Source: Phorcus lineatus (Eukaryota; Mollusca; Gastropoda; Trochida; Trochidae). Taken from it: DNA of 64,000 nt. Positions within the stretch are counted from its first letter, which is position 1, and each line of letters begins with the position of its first letter. Below, in pieces: positions 1-10,482 of the stretch. The DNA lies in NCBI GenBank assembly GCA_921293015.1, contig OV121090.1, forward strand, positions 2,914,001 through 2,978,000, given 5' to 3'. Below the pieces are notes generated by a model. The model did not search any database. It saw only the letters and a program-made list of their open reading frames with translations, and had not been told where the DNA came from. The position numbers and the translations under genes were made by a program.

Positions 1-167
1 TCAGATAAATGGGTTTTTTCGCAAACATTTTAGGAGTATTTTAAAGATTGGGCGGCATACGTAAAAATGGGCGGAAGGCGCAAAGTTCCTAATAAGGGCT
101 TCTCTTAAGGTTCTTTTCAGATTTTGAATGGTTAATACTCATAGAATAAAGGATATCTAGGGATATC
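1..167 (+). repeat. Reference satellite monomer (167 bp)
   Basis: This is the first complete monomer and fixes the numbering used here. In order: AT-rich entry (1-19); CpG core (20-80) with CpGs at 20, 53, 60, 72 and 79; CpG-free AT-rich half (81-150) with CTTAAG at 104-109; GATATC-type dyad (152-167). My consensus has about 62 G/C in 167 bases (37%). Most monomers are 166-168 bp; the exceptions are the short ones near 27.2-27.4 kb. The length is close to that of a chromatosome, as in many eukaryotic satellites, but the sequence does not match any satellite family I can name. Confidence 0.97.
50..74 (+). other. Paired GGGCGG boxes of the monomer core (example)
   Basis: Two TGGGCGG heptamers start 19 bp apart; the GGGCGG parts are at 50-55 and 69-74 of the monomer. 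The pair recurs in most monomers, so the array holds several hundred such boxes in an otherwise AT-rich background. GGGCGG is the core GC-box recognised by Sp1/KLF-type zinc fingers in animals. That resemblance is only a motif match. Each box contains one of the five CpGs, and both are often altered to GGGTGG or GGGCAG. Function is unknown; it may be a protein site or simple shared ancestry of two sub-repeats. Confidence 0.5.
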
Positions 168-2672
168 TCAAATAAATGGGGTTTTTCGTAAACATTTTAG
201 GAGTATTTTAAAGATTGGGCGGCATACGTAAAAATGGGCGGAAGGCGCAAAGTTCCTAATAAAGGCTTCTTTTAAGGTTCTTTTCAGATTTTGAATGGTT
301 AATACTTATAGAATAAATGATATTGAGGGATATCTCAGATAAATGGGTCTTTTCGCAAACATTTTAGGAGTATTTTAAAGATTGGGCGGCAAACGAAAAA
401 ATGGGCGGAAGGCGCAAAGTTCCTAATAAGGGGTTATTTTAAAGTTATTTTCAGATTTTGAATGGTTAATACTCATAGAATAAAGGATATCCAGGGATAT
501 CTCAGATAAATGGGTCTTTTTGCAAACATTTTAGGAGTATTTTAAAGATTGGGCGGCATACGAAAAAATGGGTGGAAGGCGCAAACTTCCTAATAAGGGC
601 TTTTTTAAGGTTATTTTTAGATTTTGAATGGTTAATACTCATAGAATAAAGGATATTGAGGGATATCTCAGATAAATGGGTCTTTTCGCAAACATTTTAG
701 GAGTATTTTAAAGATTGGGGCGGCAAACGTAAAAATGGGCGGAAGGCGCAAAGTTTCTAATAAGGGCTTCTCTTAAGGTTCTTTTCAGATTTTAAATGGT
801 TAATACCCATAGAATAAAGGATATCCAGGGATATCTCAAATAAATGGGGTTTTTCGCAAACATTTTAGGAGTATTTTAAAGATTGGGCGGCATCGGTAAA
901 ATTGGGCGGAAGGGGCAAAGTTCCTAATAAGGGCTTCTCTTAAGGTTCTTTTCAGATTTTGAATGGTTAATACTCATAGAATAAAGGATATCCAGGGATA
1001 TCTCAGATAAATGGGTCTTTTCGCAAACATTTTAGGAGTATTTTAAAGATTGGGCGGCATACGTAAAAATGGGCGGAAGGCGCAAAGTTCCTAATAAAGG
1101 CTTCTTTTAAGGTTCTTTTCAGATTTTGAATGGTTAATACTTATAGAATAAATAATATTGAGGGATATCTCAGATAAATGGGTCTTTTCGCAAACATTTT
1201 AGGAGTATTTTAAAGATTGGGCGACAAACGAAAAAATGGGCGGAAGGCGCAAAGTTCCTAATAAGGACTTCTTTTAAAGTTATTTTCAGATTTTGAATGG
1301 TTAATACTCATAGAATAAAGGATATTGAGGGATATCTCAGATAAATGGGTCTTTTCGCAAACATTTTAGGAGTATTTTAAAGATTGGGCGACAAACGAAA
1401 AAATGGGCGGAAGGCGCAAAGTTCCTAATAAGGACTTCTTTTAAAGTTATTTTCAGATTTTGAATGGTTAATACTCATAGAATAAAGGATATCCAGGGAT
1501 ATCTCAGATAAATGGGTCTTTTTGCAAACATTTTAGGAGTATTTTAAAGATTGGGCGGCATACGAAAAAATGGGTGGAAGGCGCAAACTTCCTAATAAGG
1601 GCTTTTTTTAAGGTTATTTTTAGATTTTGAATGGTTAATACTCATAGAATAAAGGATATTGAGGGATATCTCAGATAAATGGGTCTTTTTGTAAACATTT
1701 TAGGAGTATTTTAAAGATTGGGCGGCATATGTAAAAATGGGCGGAAGGCGCAAAGTTCCTAATAAGGGCTTCTCTTAAGGTTCTTTTCAGATTTTGAATG
1801 GTCAATACTCATAGAATAAAGGATATCCAGGGATATCTCAGATAAATTGTTCTTTTCGCAAACATTTTAGGAGTATTTTAAAGATTGGGCGGGAAACGAA
1901 AAAATGAGCGGAAGGCGCAAAGTTCCTAATAAGGGCTTCTCTTAAGACTCTTTTCAGATTTTGAATGGTTAATACTCATAGAATAAAGGATATTGAAGGA
2001 TATCTCAGATAAATGGGTCTTTTCGCAAACATTTTAGGAGTATTTTAAAGATTGGGCGGCATACGTAAAAATGGGCGGAAGGCGCAAAGTTCCTAATAAG
2101 GGCTTCTCTTAAGGTTCTTTTCAGATTTTGAATAATTAATACTCATAGAATAAATGATATTGAGGGATATCTCAGATAAATGGGTCTTTTCGCAAACATT
2201 TTAGGAGTATTTTAAAGATTGGGCGACAAACGAAAAAATGAGCGGAAGGCGCAAAGTTCCTAATAAGGGCTTCTCTTAAGGTTCTTATAAGATTTTGAAT
2301 GGTTAATACTCATAGAATAAAGGATATTGAGGGATATCTCAGATAAATGGGGTTTTTCGCAAACATTTTAGGAGTATTTTAAAGATTGGGCGGCATACGT
2401 AAAAATGGGCGGAAGGCGCAAAGTTCCTAATAAGGGCTTCTCTTAAGGTTCTTTTCAGATTTTGAATGGTTAATACCCATAGAATAAAGGATATCTAGGG
2501 ATATCTCAAATAAATGGGGTTTTTCGTAAACATTTTAGGAGTATTTTAAAGATTGGGCGGCATACGTAAAAATGGGCGGAAGGCGCAAAGTTCCTAATAA
2601 GGGCTTCTCTTAAGGTTCTTTTCAGATTTTGAATGGTTAATACCCATAGAATAAAGGATATCTAGGGATATC
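168..2672 (+). repeat. Higher-order copy a (15 monomers)
   Basis: First of three related units in segment I, opened by the CAAATAAATGGGG monomer. It shares the order of landmark monomers with the next unit (GGGTGGAAGG with AACTTCC; AAGGGGCAAAG at 911; AAATTGTTC; AATAATTAATAC; GTTCTTATAAG) but has three additional monomers, including two adjacent GGGCGACAAACG monomers at about 1169 and 1336 and a repeated CAAATAAATGGGG monomer at 2506. Unequal exchange within the array is the simplest explanation. Confidence 0.75.
486..501. other. GATATCC-AG-GGATATC dyad at the monomer end (example)
   Basis: A perfect inverted repeat with 7-bp arms (486-492 and 495-501) and a 2-bp centre, directly abutting the TCAG start of the next monomer at 502. 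Each arm contains an EcoRV-type GATATC palindrome, so such monomers have two GATATC sites 9 bp apart. Other monomers carry weakened forms (GATATTGAGGGATATC, GATATTGAAGGATATC, GATATTCAGGGATATC, GATATCCAAAGATATC). The right-hand half is the better preserved. It could be a site for a dimeric DNA-binding protein or a cruciform/hairpin point; neither can be shown from sequence. Confidence 0.7.
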
Positions 2673-4676
2673 TCAAATAAATGGGGTTTTTCGTAAACAT
2701 TTTAGGAGTATTTTAAAGATTGGGCGGCATACGTAAAAATGGGCGGAAGGCGCAAAGTTCCTAATAAAGGCTTCTTTTAAGGTTCTTTTCAGATTTTGAA
2801 TGGTTAATACTTATAGAATAAATGATATTGAGGGATATCTCAGATAAATGGGTCTTTTCGCAAACATTTTAGGAGTATTTTAAAGATTGGGCGACAAACG
2901 AAAAAATGGGCGGAAGGCGCAAAGTTCCTAATAAGGGCTTCTTTTAAAGTTATTTTCAGATTTTGAATGGTTAATACTCATAGAATAAAGGATATCCAGG
3001 GATATCTCAGATAAATGGGTCTTTTTGCAAACATTTTAGGAGTATTTTAAAGATTGGGCGGCATACGAAAAAATGGGTGGAAGGCGCAAACTTCCTAATA
3101 AGGGCTTTTTTAAGGTTATTTTTAGATTTTGAATGGTTAATACTCATAGAATAAAGGATATTGAGGGATATCTCAGATAAATGGGTCTTTTCGCAAACAT
3201 TTTAGGAGTATTTTAATGATTGGGCGGCAAACGTAAAAATAGGCGGAAGGCGCAAAGTTTCTAATAAGGGCTTCTCTTAAGGTTCTTTTCAGATTTTAAA
3301 TGGTTAATACCCATAGAATAAAGGATATCCAGGGATATCTCAAATAAATGGGGTTTTTCGCAAACATTTTAGGAGTATTTTAAAGATTGGGCGGCATACG
3401 TAAAATTAGGCGGAAGGGGCAAAGTTCCTAATAAGGGCTTCTCTTAAGGTTCTTTTCAGATTTTGAATGGTTAATACTCATAGAATAAAGGATATCCAGG
3501 GATATCTCAGATAAATGGGGTTTTTCGCAAACATTTTAGGAGTATTTTAAAGATTGGGCGGCATACGTAAAAATGGGCGGAAGGCGCAAAGTTCTCAATA
3601 AAGGCTTCTTTTAAGGTTCTTTTCAGATTTTGAATGGTTAATACTCATAGAATAAAGGATATTGAGGGATATCTCAGATAAATGGGTCTTTTTGTAAACA
3701 TTTTAGGAGTATTTTAAAGATTGGGCGGCATATATAAAAATGGGCGGAAGGCGCAAAGTTCCTAATAAGGGCTTCTCTTAAGGTTCTTTTCAGATTTTGA
3801 ATGGTCAATACTCATAGAATAAAGGATATCCAGGGATATCTCAGATAAATTGTTCTTTTCGCAAACATTTTAGGAGTATTTTAAAGATTGGGCGGGAAAC
3901 GAAAAAATGAGCGGAAGGCGCAAAGTTCCTAATAAGGGCTTCTCTTAAGACTCTTTTCAGATTTTGAATGGTTAATACTCATAGAATAAAGGATATTGAA
4001 GGATATCTCAGATAAATGGGTCTTTTCGCAAACATTTTAGGAGTATTTTAAAGATTGGGCGGCATACGTAAAAATGGGCGGAAGGCGCAAAGTTCCTAAT
4101 AAGGGCTTCTCTTAAGGTTCTTTTCAGATTTTGAATAATTAATACTCTTAGAATAAATGATATTGAGGGATATCTCAGATAAATGGGTCTTTTCGCAAAC
4201 ATTTTAGGAGTATTTTAAAGATTGGGCGACAAACGAAAAAATGAGCGGAAGGCGCAAAGTTCCTAATAAGGGCTTCTCTTAAGGTTCTTATAAGATTTGA
4301 ATGGTTAATACTCATAGAATAAAGGATATTGAGGGATATCTCAGATAAATGGGGTTTTTCGCAAACATTTTAGGAGTATTAAAAAGATTGGGCGGCATAC
4401 GTAAAAAATGGGGTGGAAGGCGCAAAGTTCCTAATAAGGGCTTCTTTTAAGGTTATTTTTAGATTTGGAATGGTCAATACTCATAGAATAAAAGATATTG
4501 AAGGATATCTCAGATAAATGGGTCTTTTCGCAAACATTTTAGGAGTATTTTAAAGATTGGGCGGCATACGTAAAAATGGGCGGAAGGCGCAAAGTTCCTA
4601 ATAAGGGCTTCTCTTAAGGTTCTTTTCAGATTTTGAATGGTTAATACCCATAGAATAAAGGATATCTAGGGATATC
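2673..4676 (+). repeat. Higher-order copy b (12 monomers, 2004 bp)
   Basis: The cleanest unit of segment I, exactly 12 monomers between the two CAAATAAATGGGG openers at 2673 and 4677. Landmarks sit about 2003 bp after those in copy a: AAATTGTTC at about 3848, AATAATTAATAC at 4134, GTTCTTATAAG at 4284. Near 4376 one monomer reads GTATTAAAAAG instead of GTATTTTAAAG. Confidence 0.8.
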
Positions 4677-6784
4677 TCAAATAAATGGGGTTTTTCGTAA
4701 ACATTTTAGGAGTATTTTAAAGATTGGGCGGCATACGTAAAAATGGGCGGAAGGCGCAAAGTTCCTAATAAAGGCTTCTTTTAAGGTTCTTTTCAGATTT
4801 TGAATGGTTAATACTTATAGAATAAATGATATGAGGGATATCTCAGATAAATGGGTCTTTTCGCAAACATTTTAGGAGTATTTTAAAGATTGGGCGACAA
4901 ACGAAAAAATGGGCAGAAGGCGCAAAGTTCCTAATAAGGACTTCTTTTAAAGTTATTTTCAGATTTTGAATGGTTAATACTCATAGAATAAAGGATATCC
5001 AGGGATATCTCAGATAAATGGGTCTTTTTGCAAACATTTTGGGAGTATTTTAAAGATTGGGCGGCATACGAAAAAATGGGTGGAAGGCGCAAACTTCCTA
5101 ATAAGGGCTTTTTTAAGGTTATTTTTAGATTTTGAATGGTTAATACTCATAGAATAAAGGATATTGAGGGATATCTCAGATAAATGGGTCTTTTCGCAAA
5201 CATTTTAGGAGTATTTTAAAGATTGGGCGGCAAACGTAAAAATGGGCGGAAGGCGCAAAGTTTCTAATAAGGGCTTCTCTTAAGGTTCTTTTCAGATTTT
5301 AAATGGTTAATACTCATAGAATAAAGGATATCCAGGGATATCTCAAATAAATGGGGTTTTTCGCAAACATTTTAGGAGTATTTTAAAGATTGGGCGGCAT
5401 CGGTAAAATTAGGCGGAAGGGGCAAAGTTCCTAATAAGGGCTTCTCTTAAGGTTCTTTTCAGATTTTGAATGGTTAATACTCATAGAATAAAGGATATCC
5501 AGGGATATCTCAGATAAATGGGTCTTTTCGCAAACATTTTAGGAGTATTTTAAAGATTGGGCGGCATACGTAAAAATGGGCGGAAGGCGCAAAGTTCCTA
5601 ATAAAGGCTTCTTTAAGGTTCTTTTCAGATTTTGAATGGTTAATACTTATAGAATAAATAATATTGAGGGATATCTCAGATAAATGGGTCTTTTCGCAAA
5701 CATTTTAGGAGTATTTTAAAGATTGGGCGACAAACGAAAAAATGGGCGGAATGCGCAAAGTTCCTAATAAGGGCTTCTCTTAAGGTTCTTTTCAGAGTTT
5801 GAATGGTTAATACTCATAGAATAAAGGATATTGAAGGATATCTCAGATAAATGGGTCTTTTTGCAAACATTTTAGGAGTATTTTAAAGATTGGGCGGCAT
5901 ACGTAAAAATGGGCGGAAGGCGCAAAGTTCCTAATAAGGGCTTCTTTTAAAGTTATTTTCAGATTTTGAATGGTTAATACTCATAGAATAAAGGATATCC
6001 AGGGATATCTCAGATAAATGGGTCTTTTCGCAAACATTTTAGGAGTATTTTAAAGATTGGGCGGCATACGAAAAAATGGGTGGAAGGCGCAAACTTCCTA
6101 ATAAGGGCTTTTTTTAAGGTTATTTTTAGATTTTGAATGGTTAATACTCATAGAATAAAGGATATTGAGGGATATCTCAGATAAATGGGTCTTTTCGCAA
6201 ACATTTTAGGAGTATTTTAAAGATTGGGCGGCAAACGTAAAATGGGCGGAAGGCGCAAAGTTTCTAATAAGGGCTTCTCTTAAGGTTCTTTTCAGATTTT
6301 GAATGGTTAATACCCATAGAATAAAGGATATCCAGGGATATCTCAAATAAATGGGGTTTTTCGTAAACATTTTAGGAGTATTTTAAAGATTGGGCGGCAT
6401 ACGTAAAATTGGGCGGAAGGCGCAAAGTTCCTAATAAGGGCTTCTCTTAAGGTTCTTTTCAGATTTTGAATGGTTAATACTCATAGAATAAAGGATATCC
6501 AGGGATATCTCAGATAAATGGGTCTTTTCGCAAACATTTTAGGAGTATTTTAAAGATTGGGCGGCATACGTAAAAATGGGCGGAAGGCGCAAAGTTCCTA
6601 ATAAAGGCTTCTTTAAGGTTCTTTTCAGATTTTGAATGGTTAATACTTATAGAATAAATGATATTGAGGGATATCCTCAGATAAATGGGTCTTTTCGCAA
6701 ACATTTTAGGAGTATTTTAAAGATTGGGCGACAAACGAAAAAATGGGCGGAAGGCGCAAAGTTCCTAATAAGGACTTCTTTTAA
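4677..6784 (+). repeat. Higher-order copy c, rearranged and cut by the gap
   Basis: Begins like copy b and keeps the same order to about 5700: GGGTGGAAGG monomer, AAATGG monomer, then AAGGGGCAAAG at about 5417, 2003 bp after 3415. It then departs: the AAATTGTTC, AATAATTAATAC and TTATAAG monomers are missing and the TTTCTAATAAGG/CAAATAAATGGGG pair is repeated near 6180-6510. At about 6676 there is a one-base insertion (ATATCCTCAG). The unit runs into the N block. Confidence 0.7.
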
Positions 6785-6984
6785 NNNNNNNNNNNNNNNN
6801 NNNNNNNNNNNNNNNNNNNNNNNNNNNNNNNNNNNNNNNNNNNNNNNNNNNNNNNNNNNNNNNNNNNNNNNNNNNNNNNNNNNNNNNNNNNNNNNNNNNN
6901 NNNNNNNNNNNNNNNNNNNNNNNNNNNNNNNNNNNNNNNNNNNNNNNNNNNNNNNNNNNNNNNNNNNNNNNNNNNNNNNNNNNN
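6785..6984. other. Assembly gap (200 N)
   Basis: Exactly 200 consecutive N. The flanking satellite phase does not match the gap length. The last monomer before it starts at 6677, and the first bases after it (AATGGG at 6985) imply a monomer start at about 6978. That is 301 bp rather than 334, so the round number is a placeholder. The landmark composition also changes across it, so an unknown number of monomers may be missing. Confidence 0.99.
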
Positions 6985-9900
6985 AATGGGTCTTTTCACA
7001 AACATTTTAGGAGTATTTTAAAGATTGGGCGGTATACGAAAAAATGGGCGGAAGGCGCAAAGTTCCTAATAAAGGTTTCTCTTAAGGTTCTTTTCAGATT
7101 TTGAATGGTTAATACTCATAGAATAAAGATATTGAAGGATATCTCAGATAAATGGGTCTTTTCGCAAACATTTTAGGAGTATTTTAAAGATTGGGCGGCA
7201 TACTTAAAAATGGGCGGAAGGCGCAAAGTTCATAATAAGGGCTTCTCTTAAGGTTATTTTCAGATTTTGAATGGTTAATACTCATAGAATAAATGATATT
7301 GAGAGTTATCTCAGATAAATGGGTCTTTTCGCAAACATTTTAGGAGTATTTTAAAGATTGGGCGGCATACGTAAAAAAGGGCGGAAGGCACAAAGTTCCT
7401 AATAAGGGCTTCTCTTAAGGTTCTTTTAAGTTTTTGAATGGTTAATACTCATAGAAAAAAGGATATCCAGTGATATATCAGATAAATGGGTCTTTTCGCA
7501 AACATTTTAGGAGTATTTTAAAGATTGGGCGGCATACGAAAAATGGGCGGAAGGCGCAAGGTCCTTATAAGGGCTTCTCTTAAGGTTCTTTTAAGTTTTT
7601 GAATGGTTAATACTCATAGAATAAAGGATATTGAAGGATATCTCAGATAAATGGGTCTTTTCGCAAACATTTTAGGAGTATTTTAAAAATTGGACGGTAT
7701 TCGTAAAAATGGGCGGAAGGCGCAAAGTTCCTAATAAGGGCTTCTCTTAAGGTTCTTTTAAGTTTTTGAATGGTTAATACTCATAGAATAAAGGATATTG
7801 AGAGTTATCTCAGATAAATGGGTCTTTTCGCAAACATTTTAGGAGTATTTTAAAGATTGGGCGGCATACGTAAAAGTGGGCGGAAGGCACAAAGTTCCTA
7901 ATAAGGGCTTCTCTTAAGGTTCTTTTAAGTTTTTGAATGGTTAATACTCATAGAAAAAAGGATATCCAGTGATATATCAGATAAATGGGTCTTTTCGCAA
8001 ACATTTTAGGAGTATTTTTAAAGATTGGGCGGCATACGAAAAAATGGGCGGAAGGCGCAAGGTCCTTATAAGGGCTTCTCTTAAGGTTCTTTTCAGATTT
8101 TAAATGGTTAATACTCATAGAATAAAGGATATTGAGGGATATCTCAGATAAATGGGTCTTTTCGCAAACATTTTTGGAGTATTTTAAAGATTGGGCGGCA
8201 TACATAAAAATGGGCGGAAGGCGCAAAGTTCCTAATAAGGGCTTCTCTTAAGGTTGTTTTCAGATTTTGAATGGTTAATACTCATAGAATAAATGATATT
8301 GAAGGATATCTCAGATAAAAGGTCTTTTCGCAAACATTTTAGGAGTATTTTAAAGATTGGGCGGCATACTTAAAAATGGGCGGAAGGCGCAAAGTTCCTA
8401 ATAAGGGCTTCTCTTAAGGTTATTTTCAGTTTTTGAATGGTTAATACTCATAGAATAAAGGATATTGAAGGATATCTCAGATAAATGGGTCTTTTCGCAA
8501 ACATTTTAGGAGTATTTTTAAAGATTGGGCGGCATACGAAAAAATGGGCGGAAGGCGCAAAGTTCCTAATAAGGGCTTCTGTTAAGGTTATTTTCAGATT
8601 TTGAATGGTTAATACTCATAGAATAAAGGATATTGAAGGATATCTCAGATAAATGGGTCTTTTCGCAAACATTTTAGGAGTATTTTAAAGATTGGGCGGC
8701 ATACTTAAAAATGGGCGGAAGGCGCAAAGTTCATAATAAGGGCTTCTCTTAAGGTTATTTTCAGATTTTGAATGGTTAATACTCATAGAATAAATGATAT
8801 TGAGAGTTATCTCAGATAAATGGGTCTTTTCGCAAACATTTTAGGAGTATTTTAAAGATTGGGCGGCATACGTAAAAAAGGGCGGAAGGCACAAAGTTCC
8901 TAATAAGGGCTTCTCTTAAGGTTCTTTTAAGTTTTTGAATGGTTAATACTCATAGAAAAAAGGATATCCAGTGATATATCAGATAAATGGGTCTTTTCGC
9001 AAACATTTTAGGAGTATTTTAAAGATTGGGCGGCATACGAAAAAATGGGCGGAAGGCGCAAGGTCCTTATAAGGGCTTCTGTTAAGGTTATTTTCAGATT
9101 TTGAATGGTTAATACTCATAGAATAAAGGATATTGAAGGATATCTCTGATAAATGGGTCTTTTCGCAAACATTTTAGGAGTATTTTAAAGATTAGGCGGC
9201 ATTCGTAAAAATGTGCAGAAGGCGCAAAGTTCCTAATAAGGGCTTCTTTTAAGGTTATTTTCAGATTTTGAATGGTTAATACTCATAGAATAAATGATAT
9301 TTAGGGATATCTCAGATAAATGGGTCTTTTCGCAAACATTTTAGGAGTATTTTAAAGATTGGGCGGCATACATAAAAATGGGCGGAAGGCGCAAAGTTCC
9401 TAATAAGGGCTTCTCTTAAGGTTCTTTTCAGATTTTGAATAGTTAATACTCATAGAATAAAGGATATTGAAGGATATCTCAGATAAATGGGTCTTTTCGC
9501 AAACATTTTAGGAGTATTTTAAAGATTTGGCGGCATACTTAAAAATGGGCGGAAGGCGCAAAGTTCCTAATAAGGTCTTCTTTTAAGGTTATTTTCAGAT
9601 TTTGAATGGTTAATACTCATAGAATAAATTATATTGAGGGATATCTCAGATAAATGGGTCTTTTCGCAAACATTTTAGGAGTATTTTAAAGATTGGGCGG
9701 CATACATAAAAATGGGCGGAAGGCGCAAAGTTTCTAATAAGGGCTTCTCTTAAGGTTCTTTTCAGATTTTGAATGGTTAATACTCATATAATAAATGATA
9801 TCCAAGGATATCTCAGATAAATGGGTCCTTTCGCAAACATTTTTGGAGTATTTTAAAGATTGGGCGGCATACGAAAAAATGAGCGGAAGGCGCATAGTTC

Positions 9901-10482
9901 CTAATAAGGGCTTTTTTTTAAGGTTATTTTCAGATTTTGAATGGTTAATACTCATAAAAAAAAAGGATATCCAGGGATATCTCAGATAAATGGGTCTTTT
10001 CGCAAACATTTTAGGAGTATTTTAAAGATTGGGCGGCATACATAAAAATGTGCGGAACGCGCAAAGTTCCTAATAAGGGCTTCTCTTAAGGTTCTTTTAA
10101 GATTTTGAATGGTTAATACTCATAGAATAAATGATATTGAGAGATATCTTAGATAAATGGGTCTTTTCGCAAACATTTTAGGAGTATTTTAAAGATTGGG
10201 CGGCATACGTAAAAAAGGGCGGAAGGCACAAAGATCCTAATAAGGGCTTCTCTTAAGGTTCTTTTAAGTATTTGAATGGTTAATACTCATAGAATAAAGG
10301 ATATTGAGGGATATATCAGATAAATGGGTCTTTTCGCAAACATTTTAGGAGTATTTTAAAGATTGGGCGGCATACGTAAAAGTGGGCGGAAGGCACAAAG
10401 TTCCTAATAAGGGCTTCTCTTAAGGTTCTTTTCAGATTTTGAATGGTCAATACTCATAGAATAAATGATATTGAAGGATATC
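6985..10482 (+). repeat. Segment II, copy A of a 20-21 monomer block
   Basis: Satellite monomers of a new set marked by TTTTAAGTTTTTGAATGG, AAGGTCCTTATAAG (7559, 8059 and 9060), GTGATATATCAG, TTGGACGGTATTCG (7691), GCGCATAGTTCC (9891) and GATATCTTAG (10143). Each recurs 3338-3340 bp (20 monomers) downstream; landmarks nearest the gap recur at 3505-3506 bp (21 monomers), so one monomer differs between copies. It opens with the TTTTCACAAAC monomer, truncated by the N run. There is no coding potential. Confidence 0.85.

Larger units (their letters stand above)
1..6784 (+). repeat. 167-bp satellite array, segment I (12-monomer higher-order pattern)
   Basis: About 40 head-to-tail monomers with starts at 1, 168, 335, 502 and so on. 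Segment-specific variants recur at fixed spacing: the CAAATAAATGGGG entry with upstream TATCTAGGG lies at 168, 2506, 2673 and 4677; AAATTGTTC at about 1845 and 3848; GTTCTTATAAG at 2281 and 4284; AATAATTAATAC at 2131 and 4134. The 2003-2004 bp spacing equals 12 monomers. The first interval (168 to 2673) is 15 monomers, so it carries three extra monomers. The stretch after 4677 is rearranged internally: the CAAATAAATGGGG monomers at 5343 and 6343 are only 6 monomers apart. The GGGCGACAAACG variant of the core is seen only in this segment. There is no coding potential; the segment is cut off by the N run. Confidence 0.97.

Noticed and set aside
104-109. CTTAAG palindrome as a regulatory site
   Set aside because: A six-base palindrome in AT-rich repeat DNA is expected by chance, and it is often changed (CTTTTAAAG, CTGTTAAGG, CCTTTAAGG) without any pattern.
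4008-4202. Recurrent 64-codon reverse-strand frame starting MFAKRPIY, seen about a dozen times (also 16,824, 28,368, 38,721 and elsewhere)
   Set aside because: It crosses one monomer join and stops at a fixed place in the next monomer. Because 167 is not a multiple of 3, no frame is kept along the array. Its conservation is that of the DNA repeat; there is no start context, domain or codon pattern.
6636-7010. 124-codon forward frame
   Set aside because: More than half of it is the N run; the remainder is satellite.
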